Shown: positions 21,795 to 30,116 of the stretch, one piece after another
Layout of the letters: each line of letters starts with the position of its first letter
Position numbering within the stretch: the first letter of the stretch is position 1
DNA from: Actinomycetes bacterium
GTDB taxonomy: Bacteria; Actinomycetota; Acidimicrobiia; Acidimicrobiales; Palsa-688
Reading direction: 5' to 3'
NCBI GenBank assembly: GCA_021850325.1
Contig: JAJZMF010000047.1
Location: 1-45,249 of the forward strand
DNA length: 45,249 nt
The notes under the pieces: generated by a model
Seen by the model: the letters and a program-made list of their open reading frames with translations, nothing else
Database searches by the model: none
What the model was told of the DNA's origin: nothing
Translations under genes and position numbers: made by a program

Positions 21795-23921
21795 GCGACC
21801 CGTCCCGGCCGGTCTCACGGCCACCTCGTAGAAGCGCGCCGTGAGCCGCCCCGTTCCCGCTCGCCACCCGCCGCCGCTCAGCTCGAACGAGTGCAACTGA
21901 GGTGGCGTGTAACCGAGGGAGTAGCCGAGCGAGCGGGGTGTGGTCATCACGTGCGCTTCCCCGGCGGTGGCGCTCACCAGCCGGTAGCGGACCGGGACGG
22001 CCGGCCGTCCGGCCAGGCCCTCGAGGTGGACGGGTGGTGGCTTGAGCAGCACGCCTTCCAGGGCCGCCCCCAGGGGCTGGCCGAACGACAGCTCGGCCAC
22101 CACCATCTCGCCGGGCGAAGTGGGCGCCGGGACCTGCACCGTGTGCCCGAACGTGGTCGTCACGCTGCCCAGGGCCCGGGCCGGGCCACAGCGGTCGGGG
22201 ACCAGGCCGAGCACCTGCCAGGCGCTCTCGCCCAGTACCGGGGTGGGGGGGTTGGTGGCCCGGTGGGGGGCGGCAGCCACGGTCGCCAGCTGGCGGTAGC
22301 GGCAGAGCATGGCCTCGCTGGCAGCGGGAGGCACCCACCAGGGGTTGCGCCCGTCCACGGTGGCCGGTTGGAAGAGCAGGCGTCGGGGTGCCCGGGGCCC
22401 GAGCAGGAAGCCGGCGTCCAGGTGGTCGAGGTAAGGCGTGTACGCGTTGTAGGACTGGACCACGGGCAGGGGGTCCCAGTGCAGCTCCGGGTAGGTGAAG
22501 GCCAGCGAGTCCTCCCAGGGCGCGGCGGCCATGGTGACCCCCGACAGGTCGTGCAGGAGCCAGCCGGGCAGCACCCCTCCGAGCAGGCGTTCCTGGAACC
22601 GGCCGACGGCCTGGGTGTGCGCCCAGTCCCGGCCCAGGCCCAGGTCGGCGACCTCGGTGGCAAAGGACCTCACGTCGGACCAGGGAGCGCCCAGCGAGGC
22701 CGGGAGGCCTCCGTTGGCCAGCACCACCATCAGCCCGCTCAGGGCCAGTGCCGCCGCCTGGGTGGGGACCGGGCCCCGGGGCAGGCCCACCAGGCCGGCG
22801 AGGGCGATGGCGACCATGACCAGGGAAAGGAACACCACGTCGTGGGTGTCGTGGCGGACGTAGCCCTCCTTCAGTGCCGCCCAGCCCCACCCGGCGAGCA
22901 TGACGGCGGCGGACAGCCTCACGGCCCTGCCCTGGTGGCGCAGGGCGGACCAGGCCGTCACGGCCAGCAGGACGGCTTCGCCCAGGCCGAACCAGTCCTC
23001 GGCCACCCGGCCTGTCGAGGTGGCCATGGCCGGGGCGTAGCCCAGCACCACCTGGAACGAGCCCACCAGGTAGCTGCCCAGGTTGCCCAGGCTCTGCCCG
23101 CCCGCTGCCAGGGCGACGAGCGGAAGCCCGACGAAGGCGCCCACAGCGGCGAGGACCGTCCTGAGCGGGCCTGCGCTCAGCGGGCCTGCTCTCACTGGGC
23201 GAGGGCGCGCCGGGCCGGGGCCCTGAGGGAGGGCCCGGCCACCCCGGAGGACGAGGTAGGCCATGCTCACCGCGAACAGGCCGGTACAGACCAGCCCGGC
23301 GCTTATCTCGACCAGTACCTCGAAGCCGGCCAGGGCGCCCAGAGCGGCGCCCAGGCGGGCCTGGGCACGCTGGCTGGAGACGCTCAGGCAGGCCAGGGCG
23401 AGGCCGAGGGCGACGGCGGTGGCCAGTTGGGAGGTCTCGAGGGTGTTTGAGGCCAGGCACACCACGGCCCAGGTGGCCAGGCTCGCCGGCACCGTCCCCC
23501 AGGAGGGCCGCAGGGCGCTCAGCACCAGAGCGGCCGAGGCCCAGCTCATGGCGAGGGCGAAGGCCAGGCCGATGGCAGCCGTGGCCCGGAAGTAGGGCAG
23601 CACGTCCTCGGCGAAGCCGAAGGGGCCGAAGGTGAAGAGCACCTGCGGTCCCCACTGGAGGTGGTGCTGGTAGCCGAGCGCCAGGGCCGCCTGCCAGGAG
23701 TCGAGCCCCGGGGCAGCCACCCTCCAGGGCACCGAGCGCCACCCGAGGAGGGTGGCTGCGAGGCTGAGGAGCGCAGTGGCCGGCCAGGGCAGAGGGGCCC
23801 GTCCCTCCCGCCGGCCTGGGGCCGGCCCGGGCGTCATGGGGGGGGAGGGGTGTCGGAAGTGCCGTGGGACGTGCCGGCGCCGCCCGGTGCCCGCTGGTCG
23901 GAGTACCGGGGCCCGCGTCAC
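21783..23921 (-). CDS. Polytopic membrane protein, putative GT-C-like (paralog of 384-2387)
   Basis: This protein of about 712 residues belongs to the same family as the one at 384-2387. Shared blocks are GLDSWQAALALGYQHHLQWGPQVLFTFGPFGF, ALKEGYVRHDTHD, YPELHWDPLPVVQSYNAYTPYLD, TFGHTVQVPAP and a C-terminal LHSFELSG...RLTARFYEVAV. About 12 hydrophobic segments occupy the first 60%, followed by a soluble domain. An aspartate in the first outer loop (LDSW) and a KEGxVRHDxHD signature could be functional. A glycosyl transfer role is possible but no reaction is known to me. TAGCGT lies 6 nt before the GTG at 23921, supporting that start. ATG 23837 is the alternative. GC and codon use here match the rest of the window, unlike the paralog. 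Confidence 0.75.
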   Translation of the reverse strand: MTRAPVLRPAGTGRRRHVPRHFRHPSPPMTPGPAPGRREGRAPLPWPATALLSLAATLLGWRSVPWRVAAPGLDSWQAALALGYQHHLQWGPQVLFTFGPFGFAEDVLPYFRATAAIGLAFALAMSWASAALVLSALRPSWGTVPASLATWAVVCLASNTLETSQLATAVALGLALACLSVSSQRAQARLGAALGALAGFEVLVEISAGLVCTGLFAVSMAYLVLRGGRALPQGPGPARPRPVRAGPLSAGPLRTVLAAVGAFVGLPLVALAAGGQSLGNLGSYLVGSFQVVLGYAPAMATSTGRVAEDWFGLGEAVLLAVTAWSALRHQGRAVRLSAAVMLAGWGWAALKEGYVRHDTHDVVFLSLVMVAIALAGLVGLPRGPVPTQAAALALSGLMVVLANGGLPASLGAPWSDVRSFATEVADLGLGRDWAHTQAVGRFQERLLGGVLPGWLLHDLSGVTMAAAPWEDSLAFTYPELHWDPLPVVQSYNAYTPYLDHLDAGFLLGPRAPRRLLFQPATVDGRNPWWVPPAASEAMLCRYRQLATVAAAPHRATNPPTPVLGESAWQVLGLVPDRCGPARALGSVTTTFGHTVQVPAPTSPGEMVVAELSFGQPLGAALEGVLLKPPPVHLEGLAGRPAVPVRYRLVSATAGEAHVMTTPRSLGYSLGYTPPQLHSFELSGGGWRAGTGRLTARFYEVAVRPAGTGRSGR

Positions 23922-23927
23922 CTCCAG

Positions 23928-23933
23928 ACGCTA
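23928..23933 (-). promoter_or_regulatory. -10 box TAGCGT for a leaderless membrane-protein transcript
   Basis: On the minus strand TAGCGT is followed by CTGGAG and the GTG at 23921. The hexamer is identical to that before the sigma factor gene (8698). A GGGGAG further upstream is too far away to be a ribosome site. Confidence 0.45.
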
Positions 23934-24074
23934 GCTCCCCGGGCCGCCCGCGCACATGGGAGCCCCCCGTTGCAGGTAGCGCCACGGAGGGCCGTGGGGT
24001 GGGGCCGGGGTGGGGGTGCAGAGCGCGAAACAGGCTGGGCCGGCCGGGCAGCGCTCGCTACCCTCGCTACCTGC

Positions 24075-25559
24075 ATGCCCTTTACTGCCTCGCTGCTCTC
24101 GCGCCTGCTGGTCCTGCCCGTGGCTGCCTTCGGCCTGGCCCCGCCGGCCGGCCTCCCGACGTCCCGGCCGGCGCAGCCGCCGCACCTATTGAGCGCAGGC
24201 ACCGTCCCTGTCCCGGTCTTCCACCTCAGCTGGGCGAGGGCCCTGCCCGACGCGGGCCACCCCGTCGCCCTGTCCTCCCCCAACCTGGCCCAGCTGCCGG
24301 GAGGCCCGTCGGTCGTGGTGGGCGACCGGGCCGGGCACGTCTATGCCCTTTCCCTCTCCGACGGGCGGGGGCAACCGGGATGGCCGGCCAGTACCGGGGG
24401 GGTGCCCGTCGACTCCTCCCCTTCGGTGGCCGTCCTGGCGGGCCAGCGTTACGACACGGTCTTTGTCGGGGTGGGCAACGCGGCCACGCCGGGGGAGGGG
24501 GGTTACGAGGCGTTCAGCCCCGATGGCGCCGAGCGCTGGTACACCCCGGTCCACAACCCCCCGACCGACCCCGCCCGGGGGGCGACCTCCGCCGTGCCGG
24601 CCTCGCTGGCCGTGGGCGAGCTTCAGGGGCACCTGGCCGTGGTGGCGCCCTCAGCCGGCCAGGAGCTCTACGCCCTGGACGCCGCCACGGGCCGGCCTCT
24701 GACCGGCTTCCCCTGGTTCACCTCGGACAGCGGGTTCTCGACCCCGGCCATCGTCGACCTCTACGGCACGGGCACGAACGAGGTCGTCGTGGGCGGGGAC
24801 CAGACACCTGGCCTGGCCTACGGGGTGCACTACAGCCGGGGTGGCCACCTGCGGGTGGTGGGCGCCACGGGCATGGCCGGCACGGGTAGCCCGGCCGGGG
24901 GCCTGCGCTGCCAGTACAGCCCGGACCAGGTCGTCCAGTCCTCCCCGGCTGTCGGCCCCTTCCTCGGCGGGGGCCGCCTGGGCATCGTGGTGGGCACGGG
25001 CCGGTTCTGGCCCGGTGCCGCGGCGACGGACGAGCTGTTCGCGCTCACGGCCCACTGCCAACTGGCCTGGTCGGTGCACCTGGACGGGCTCACGGGGTCG
25101 AGCCCGGCCCTGGTCGACCTGGGCCTGGGCGGCCTCAGCGTGGTCGAGGGCACCGACAACGCCCACGGGGGTGGGTCCGTGTACGCACTGGACGGGCGCA
25201 ACGGGGCCGTGGCCTGGCACACCCCGCTGCCGGGCGAGGTCATCGGCAGCGTGGTCAGCGTCGGCACCCCAGCCGGGTACCAGGACGTGGTCGCTCCCAC
25301 CACGGGCGGGGCCTTCGTCCTCGACGGCCGCACGGGCCGGCTGGTGGCCACCATCGAGCACTACGTCGGCCTGCAGTCGGCCCCCCTGGTCACCTCGCAG
25401 CCCGGCGGCGCCGGGCTGACGCTGGCCGGCTACAACAGCTCGGACGCCGGAGAGGTGCTGCACTACAGCTTGAGCGGGTGGACCGCCGGGGGGCCGGGCT
25501 CCTGGCCCCAGTTCCACCACGACCCCAGCCTCAGCGGCTACAGCGCCACGGCCGGCTGA
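24075..25559 (+). CDS. Secreted beta-propeller (PQQ/FG-GAP-like repeat) protein
   Basis: This 494-residue protein has a signal peptide (LLSRLLVLPVAAFGLAPPAG) and repeats typical of PQQ-like or FG-GAP beta-propellers. Examples are GDRAGHVYALSLSDGR, ELYALDAATGRPLTGFPW, TPAIVDLYGTGTNEVVVGG, SVYALDGRNGAVAWHTPLPG and FVLDGRTGRLVATIE. No PQQ-dehydrogenase catalytic residues were recognised, so a binding or scaffolding role outside the cell is more likely than an enzyme. It is divergent from the membrane protein at 21783-23921 and followed by glycosyltransferase genes. No ribosome site precedes the ATG. TACCCT lies 10 nt upstream, slightly further than in the other leaderless candidates. Confidence 0.75.
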   Translation: MPFTASLLSRLLVLPVAAFGLAPPAGLPTSRPAQPPHLLSAGTVPVPVFHLSWARALPDAGHPVALSSPNLAQLPGGPSVVVGDRAGHVYALSLSDGRGQPGWPASTGGVPVDSSPSVAVLAGQRYDTVFVGVGNAATPGEGGYEAFSPDGAERWYTPVHNPPTDPARGATSAVPASLAVGELQGHLAVVAPSAGQELYALDAATGRPLTGFPWFTSDSGFSTPAIVDLYGTGTNEVVVGGDQTPGLAYGVHYSRGGHLRVVGATGMAGTGSPAGGLRCQYSPDQVVQSSPAVGPFLGGGRLGIVVGTGRFWPGAAATDELFALTAHCQLAWSVHLDGLTGSSPALVDLGLGGLSVVEGTDNAHGGGSVYALDGRNGAVAWHTPLPGEVIGSVVSVGTPAGYQDVVAPTTGGAFVLDGRTGRLVATIEHYVGLQSAPLVTSQPGGAGLTLAGYNSSDAGEVLHYSLSGWTAGGPGSWPQFHHDPSLSGYSATAG

Positions 25560-25665
25560 GGCCCGGCCCGACCGGCCCGGCGGGCGCCGTGGCGGGTGCC
25601 TCACCGAGAGGGTGGCGCCGCGGGTGCGAAGATGGACTGCCAGCCGTGACCAAGAGGAGCAGTCT

Positions 25666-26751
25666 TTGAGGATCGACCAGTACCTGCCCGGGTTCGCCCC
25701 CCACGACGCCATCGGCAACCACACCCTCCAGATCCGCCGTGTGCTGCGCAAGGCCGGTTACGAGAGCGACATCTGGGCCGAGCACATGCTCCCCGGTGTG
25801 GAGCGGGAGGCCGACCCCTACCTGGAGGACACCCACGGGCCGGACGACGGGCGCGCCCTGCTCTACCACACCTCCACGGGCTCGCCCATGGCGGCCTGGC
25901 TCAAAGCCCGGGCGGACCAGGGCGAGCGGCTGATCGGTGACTACCACAACATCACGCCGTCCCGGTACTTCGCCCGCTGGGAGCCGCGTGTCGTGCCCTC
26001 GATGGACGACGCCCGGCGCGAGCTGGCCATGCTCGCGCCCGTGACGCAGTTCTCCTTCGCCGACTCCGCCTACAACGAGTCAGAGCTGGTCGAGCTCGGT
26101 TACCGCTCCACCATGGTCTGCCCCCTGCTCGTGGACCTGGACCAGTACCACCGGCCGCCCGACCGGGGGTTGCTCGCCCGCCTGCCCCGCCGGGGGGCCC
26201 GGTGGCTGTTCGTGGGACGGGTGGCGCCCAACAAGTGCCAGCACGAGGTGGTGGCGGCCTTCGCCGCCTACCGCCGGGTCTACGACCGCAACGCCCGTCT
26301 CACCCTGGTGGGCGGTGCCACGTCGCCCCGCTACCGGGAGGCCATCGAGCAGATGGCGGCGGAGCTCGGCCTGGGCGACAGCCTGGAGATGCCGGGCAAC
26401 ATCAGCGACGCGGAGCTGCTCGCCTACTGGGCAGCGGCGGACTTCTTCGTGTGCATGTCCGAGCACGAGGGCTTCTGCGTCCCCCTGCTGGAAGCCATGG
26501 AGCTGGGCGTGCCCATAGTCGCCTACTCCTCCAGTGCCGTACCGGGCACCCTGGCCGGCGCCGGCCTCCTGCTGGAGGACAAGGACCCCCTCTGGGTGGC
26601 CGAGGCGGTGCACGGCCTGGTGCAGGACGGGGCCAGGCGCGACGAGCTGGTGGCGGCGGGACGGGCCAGGGCGGAGGACTTCTCCCTGGAGAAGACGTCC
26701 AAGTTGTTCCTCTCCGGCCTCGAGTCCTACCTCGAAGCCACCTCGGCCTAG
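25666..26751 (+). CDS. GT4-family glycosyltransferase with TTG start
   Basis: This 361-residue GT-B glycosyltransferase has an N-terminal acceptor domain beginning IDQYLPGFAPHDAIGNHTLQIRR (read in parts) and YESDIWAEH, with GDYHNITPSRYF. The donor domain has LFVGRVAPNKCQHEVV, LTLVGGATSPRY, and the EHEGFCVPLLEAMELGVPIVAY segment with the EX7E-type glutamates. AGGAG lies 6 nt before TTG 25666, so this rare start is well supported. No ATG lies nearby in frame. It is followed after 8 bp by a second glycosyltransferase, forming a small glycan operon. The acceptor and the sugar are unknown. Confidence 0.88.
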   Translation: MRIDQYLPGFAPHDAIGNHTLQIRRVLRKAGYESDIWAEHMLPGVEREADPYLEDTHGPDDGRALLYHTSTGSPMAAWLKARADQGERLIGDYHNITPSRYFARWEPRVVPSMDDARRELAMLAPVTQFSFADSAYNESELVELGYRSTMVCPLLVDLDQYHRPPDRGLLARLPRRGARWLFVGRVAPNKCQHEVVAAFAAYRRVYDRNARLTLVGGATSPRYREAIEQMAAELGLGDSLEMPGNISDAELLAYWAAADFFVCMSEHEGFCVPLLEAMELGVPIVAYSSSAVPGTLAGAGLLLEDKDPLWVAEAVHGLVQDGARRDELVAAGRARAEDFSLEKTSKLFLSGLESYLEATSA

Positions 26752-26759
26752 CCCGGCCC

Positions 26760-27932
26760 GTGAGGCTGGCGTTCGTCACCCCCCGCTCGGGGCCAGGGGC
26801 CCTCGGTGGTTCGGAGGCCTTCATGCGCGAGGCTGCCGAGGGCTTTGCCTCCCGGGGCCATGAGGTCGAGGTCCTCACCACCCGGGCGCTCGACCACTAC
26901 ACCTGGGAGAACGTCCTGCCCAGGGGGGCCAGCGAGGAGGGGCGGCTGCTGGTGCACCGGTTCTCCGTGGTGCGCCAGGCCAGCCGCGCCGCTCTCGCCG
27001 CCCAACTGGCGGTGCAGGCGGGACGGGGGGCCGAGCTGAGCCTGGACGACCAGGTGAGCTGGCTCGGCTTCCAGTTCAGCTCCCCCGGGTTGTTCGAGCA
27101 CCTGTTGCACCAGGGGGACAGCTACGACGCCGTCCTGTTCTCCCCGTACCTGTTCTGGAGCACCAGCGCCTGCATGCCCCTGGTGGCCGAGAGGGCCGTC
27201 GTGGTGCCCTGCCTGCACGACGAGGTCTACGCCCGCCTCCCGGTGCTTCGGCCCGTGCTCTCGGAGCCGGCGGCAGTCTGGTTCCTCTCCGGCCCCGAGC
27301 ACGACCTGGCTCACCGGTTGGGCCCGGTGGCCCCCCGCCACAGCGTGACCGGGGCGGGCGTGAGCGTGCCCCGGGGCTACGACCCGGAGGGCTTTCGGCG
27401 CAAGTACGGCCTGGACAGGCCCTTCGTGCTCTTCGCCGGGCGCCGGGAGCACGGTAAGGGCGGCGAGTGGCTGGGCCCGCTCCGGCGCTGCGCCCCGGCG
27501 GGCCACGAAGTGGTGGTGATCGGCCGGGGACAGGGCCCCGCCGCGTCGGAGGACGCCGGGCCCGGCCTGGCCCCGCTGCGCGACCTGGGCTACGTGTGCG
27601 ATGCCGACCGGGACGACGCTTTTGCCGCCGCCGCCGTCTACGTGCAGCCGAGCAGTATGGAGAGCTTCTCGCGCACGGTGATGGAGTCGTGGCTGGCGGG
27701 CACGCCGGTGGTGGCCCTGCAGGGCGGGGAGGTGGTCGCATGGCACTGCCGGCGCTCGGGCGGCGGCCTGCTCTTCGGGGACGACCGGGGCCTGCGCGAG
27801 GCCCTGGAGGCCGCCACGACCGGGGGCCGGGGCGCGGCGATGGGCGCCGCCGGCCGGCTCTACGTGCTGGACAACTACACCTGGCCCGCGGTCCTGGACC
27901 GCATGTCGGCCAGCCTGGAAGCGGTGCTCTGA
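26760..27932 (+). CDS. GT4-family glycosyltransferase
   Basis: This 390-residue protein begins with a typical acceptor-domain strand (VRLAFVTPRSGPGALGGSEAF), then HEVEVLTTRALDHYTWEN. Its C-terminal half shows LFAGRREHGKGGEWLGPL, VVVIGRGQGP and the donor-site segment VYVQPSSMESFSRTVMESWLAGTPVVAL. In the last segment an S-E pair occupies the usual E-x7-E region, which is somewhat degenerate. The GTG at 26760 follows the upstream stop by 8 bp and has no strong ribosome site, so it is probably coupled. The downstream gene begins immediately after its TGA. Confidence 0.85.
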   Translation: MRLAFVTPRSGPGALGGSEAFMREAAEGFASRGHEVEVLTTRALDHYTWENVLPRGASEEGRLLVHRFSVVRQASRAALAAQLAVQAGRGAELSLDDQVSWLGFQFSSPGLFEHLLHQGDSYDAVLFSPYLFWSTSACMPLVAERAVVVPCLHDEVYARLPVLRPVLSEPAAVWFLSGPEHDLAHRLGPVAPRHSVTGAGVSVPRGYDPEGFRRKYGLDRPFVLFAGRREHGKGGEWLGPLRRCAPAGHEVVVIGRGQGPAASEDAGPGLAPLRDLGYVCDADRDDAFAAAAVYVQPSSMESFSRTVMESWLAGTPVVALQGGEVVAWHCRRSGGGLLFGDDRGLREALEAATTGGRGAAMGAAGRLYVLDNYTWPAVLDRMSASLEAVL

Positions 27933-28688
27933 GTGGCCCGGCGTTGCCTGGTGGTGGGCAGCTACCCTCCGGTACCGGGGCCGGCCTCGGCCGCCACCCT
28001 GGCGGCGGTGGAGCGGGCCCGGGAGGCGGGCTACGAGGTACGGGTCATCTCGCCCCGGCCCAGTGCCGCGGCACGCGTGATGGCCTTCGACGGCCCGGGG
28101 TTCGGCGCGGAACTGGAGCGGCGGTGCCGGCTGAACGCCTATGACCGCGTGGTGGTCTGTGCTCAGCCGGGCTGGCCTTTCCCGGCCCGTCCCGGCCTTC
28201 TGAGCGGGCCGGCACGGACGGCCCGACGGCTGGCCCGGGCCCTGGCTGTGGCCCGCGAGGCCGAACTGGTGCTGACCGGACCGGTGGCCGACATGGCCCC
28301 GGTGATCGTCTCCCTGCCCCTGCTGTGGCCGGCCGTGGGGACTGTGAGCGCCAGTTCGGCGGCGCTGCAGGCGGTGGCGGAGGCGGTCGTGCCCCAGGCG
28401 CAGGTCCGCCTGGCGCCTCCGTCCACCCGGCGCCTGCCCCTGGAGGACCTCCTCGGAGCTGCCGGGAGCCGGGGGGTCGGGGCCATGGAGCCGGGCCAGG
28501 GCTCGGCGCCGGCCCGCGCCCGGCGCTTGGCCGGCCGTACCGCCCGGCGCCTGCTGGGCCGGCACGAGCCGGCTGCCCGGGCGGCTGTCCTGGGGGCTGC
28601 CGGCCGGGCCAGAGGAGGGCTCGGCCAGGTGCCCGGCCTGCGGAGGGCGCTGGGCCTGGCCCGTTCCCTGAGGGGTGGGCGGGGTTGA
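27933..28688 (+). CDS. Half-length glycosyltransferase-like protein of unknown function
   Basis: This 251-residue protein starts with a Rossmann-like strand and loop (RRCLVVGSYPPVPGPASAATL), then a helix and YEVRVISPRPS. That is the usual beginning of the N-terminal domain of GT4 enzymes. The C-terminal donor-binding domain is missing. Instead there is an Arg- and Ala-rich basic tail of about 80 residues (RARRLAGRTARRLLGRH). It starts at the base after the TGA of the previous glycosyltransferase (27930-27932), so translation is coupled. It may be an accessory subunit of that enzyme or a decayed glycosyltransferase. No catalytic motif was found. Confidence 0.6.
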   Translation: MARRCLVVGSYPPVPGPASAATLAAVERAREAGYEVRVISPRPSAAARVMAFDGPGFGAELERRCRLNAYDRVVVCAQPGWPFPARPGLLSGPARTARRLARALAVAREAELVLTGPVADMAPVIVSLPLLWPAVGTVSASSAALQAVAEAVVPQAQVRLAPPSTRRLPLEDLLGAAGSRGVGAMEPGQGSAPARARRLAGRTARRLLGRHEPAARAAVLGAAGRARGGLGQVPGLRRALGLARSLRGGRG

Positions 28689-28714
28689 GCCCCGGCCGTC
28701 GCCGTTGAGCACCG

Positions 28715-28738
28715 CCGGGCCGCGCACAAGCGGCCCGG
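28715..28738 (+). terminator. GC-rich hairpin after the glycosyltransferase operon
   Basis: CCGGGCCGC (28715-28723) and GCGGCCCGG (28730-28738) form a perfect 9-bp stem with a GCACAA loop, 27 bp after a stop codon and before the next promoter. No T-run follows. Such U-less hairpins are common terminator candidates in GC-rich actinobacteria. Confidence 0.5.
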
Positions 28739-28754
28739 AGAGCCGGTAGGTGCC

Positions 28755-28760
28755 TAGGTT
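28755..28760 (+). promoter_or_regulatory. -10 box TAGGTT for a leaderless epimerase transcript
   Basis: TAGGTT is followed by GATGGC and ATG 28767, a 6-nt gap with no ribosome site. It lies just after the hairpin that closes the previous operon. Confidence 0.5.
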
Positions 28761-28766
28761 GATGGC

Positions 28767-30116
28767 ATGATCGTCCAGCGCAGCGTTGTGCACCACCCCC
28801 TCGAAGAGGTGTTCGCCTGGCACGAGCGCCCGGGGGCCTTCTCCCGCCTCTCCCCGCCCTGGCTGCCCGGTCGTTTGGTGCACGAGGCCTCCTCACTGCG
28901 CGACGGGGAGGCCGTCATAGGCCTACCCGGAGGGCTGCGCTGGGTGGCCCGGCACCGGGCTGACGGCTACGACCCACCGCACAGCTTCGTCGACGAACTG
29001 GCCGCCGCCCCCGGCCTGTGGCGCCACACCCATGTCTTCGCCGCCCAGGGCCCGCACGCCACCTTGGTCGAGGACAGGGTGGCCACCCCGGTCCCCGCAG
29101 CCGCCCTGCGCCAGATGTTCTCCTACCGCCACCGCCAGCTGGCCGACGACCTGGACGTCCATGACCGGGCCAGGGCCCTTTCGGGAGGAGCACCTCTCAC
29201 CGTGGCCGTCACGGGGTCGTCCGGCCTGGTGGGCTCGGCCCTGTGCGCCCTGCTCACCACCGGTGGCCACCGGGTCGTGCGCCTGGTCCGCCGGGCCCCC
29301 GGGGGCCCGGACGAACGGCGCTGGGAACCGTCCTCGCCCTCGCCCTCGGCCCTGGAGGGGGTGGACGCTGTCGTCCACCTGGCCGGGGCGTCGATCGCGG
29401 GCCGGTTCAGCGAGGCCCACAAGGCCGGGGTGGCAGGGACGCGGGTCGAGCCCACCCGGGCGCTGGCGCGCGCCGCGGCCCAGGCTGCGGCGGGCGGTCA
29501 CGGGCCTGCCGTCTTCGTCAGTGCCTCGGCGGTGGGCTACTACGGCTACGACCGGGGTGACGAGCCGCTGGCGGAGGACGCGGCCCAGGGGCAGGGGTTC
29601 CTTGCCCAGCTGGTCGCCGACTGGGAGGCCGCCACGTCACCGGCGGCCGAGGGCGGCCTCCGGGTCTGCCAGGTGCGCACGGGTATCGCACAGTCGCCCC
29701 GGGGCGGTGCCCTGGCCATGCTCTACCCGCTCTTCCTGGCAGGCCTGGGGGGCCGCCTGGGCAGGGGCGACCAGTGGACCTCGTGGGTGGGCATCGACGA
29801 CCTGGTCGACGTGTACCTGCGCGCCCTGGTCGACTCCCGGGTGTCCGGCCCGGTCAACGCCGTCAGCCCGGAAGCGGTCACGAACACCGTCTATACCGAG
29901 GTCCTGGCCCGCGTCCTGCGCCGCCCGGCCTTGTTCAACGTCCCTGCGCCCGCCATCGAGGTGGTGCTGGGAGCAGAGGGTGCAAAGGAGTTCGCCCTGG
30001 CCAGCCAGCGGGTCGTGCCCTCGGTCCTCGTCGGGCTGGGCCACCGGTTCCGCCACCCGGGGCTCGAGGTCGCCCTGCGCCACCTGCTGGGCCGTTGGCC
30101 GGGGGAGGAGGGGTGA
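28767..30116 (+). CDS. SRPBCC domain fused to TIGR01777-type NAD-dependent epimerase
   Basis: This 449-residue fusion has an N-terminal SRPBCC/polyketide-cyclase-like domain (about 1-140: VQRSVVHHPLEEVFAWHERP, FVDELAAAPGLWRHTHVF, TLVEDRVATPVPAAALRQMF). An atypical short-chain epimerase domain follows, beginning VAVTGSSGLVGSALCALL (about 146-163), with VVHLAGASIAGRF, SASAVGYYGYDRGDEPL, RTGIAQSPRGGAL and a C-terminal RRPALFNVPAPAIEVVLGE-like region. This domain order is known for the YfcH/TIGR01777 family in actinobacteria. The substrate is unknown. The downstream short-chain dehydrogenase overlaps it by 4 bp (GTGA), so the two are co-translated. Confidence 0.9.
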   Translation: MIVQRSVVHHPLEEVFAWHERPGAFSRLSPPWLPGRLVHEASSLRDGEAVIGLPGGLRWVARHRADGYDPPHSFVDELAAAPGLWRHTHVFAAQGPHATLVEDRVATPVPAAALRQMFSYRHRQLADDLDVHDRARALSGGAPLTVAVTGSSGLVGSALCALLTTGGHRVVRLVRRAPGGPDERRWEPSSPSPSALEGVDAVVHLAGASIAGRFSEAHKAGVAGTRVEPTRALARAAAQAAAGGHGPAVFVSASAVGYYGYDRGDEPLAEDAAQGQGFLAQLVADWEAATSPAAEGGLRVCQVRTGIAQSPRGGALAMLYPLFLAGLGGRLGRGDQWTSWVGIDDLVDVYLRALVDSRVSGPVNAVSPEAVTNTVYTEVLARVLRRPALFNVPAPAIEVVLGAEGAKEFALASQRVVPSVLVGLGHRFRHPGLEVALRHLLGRWPGEEG

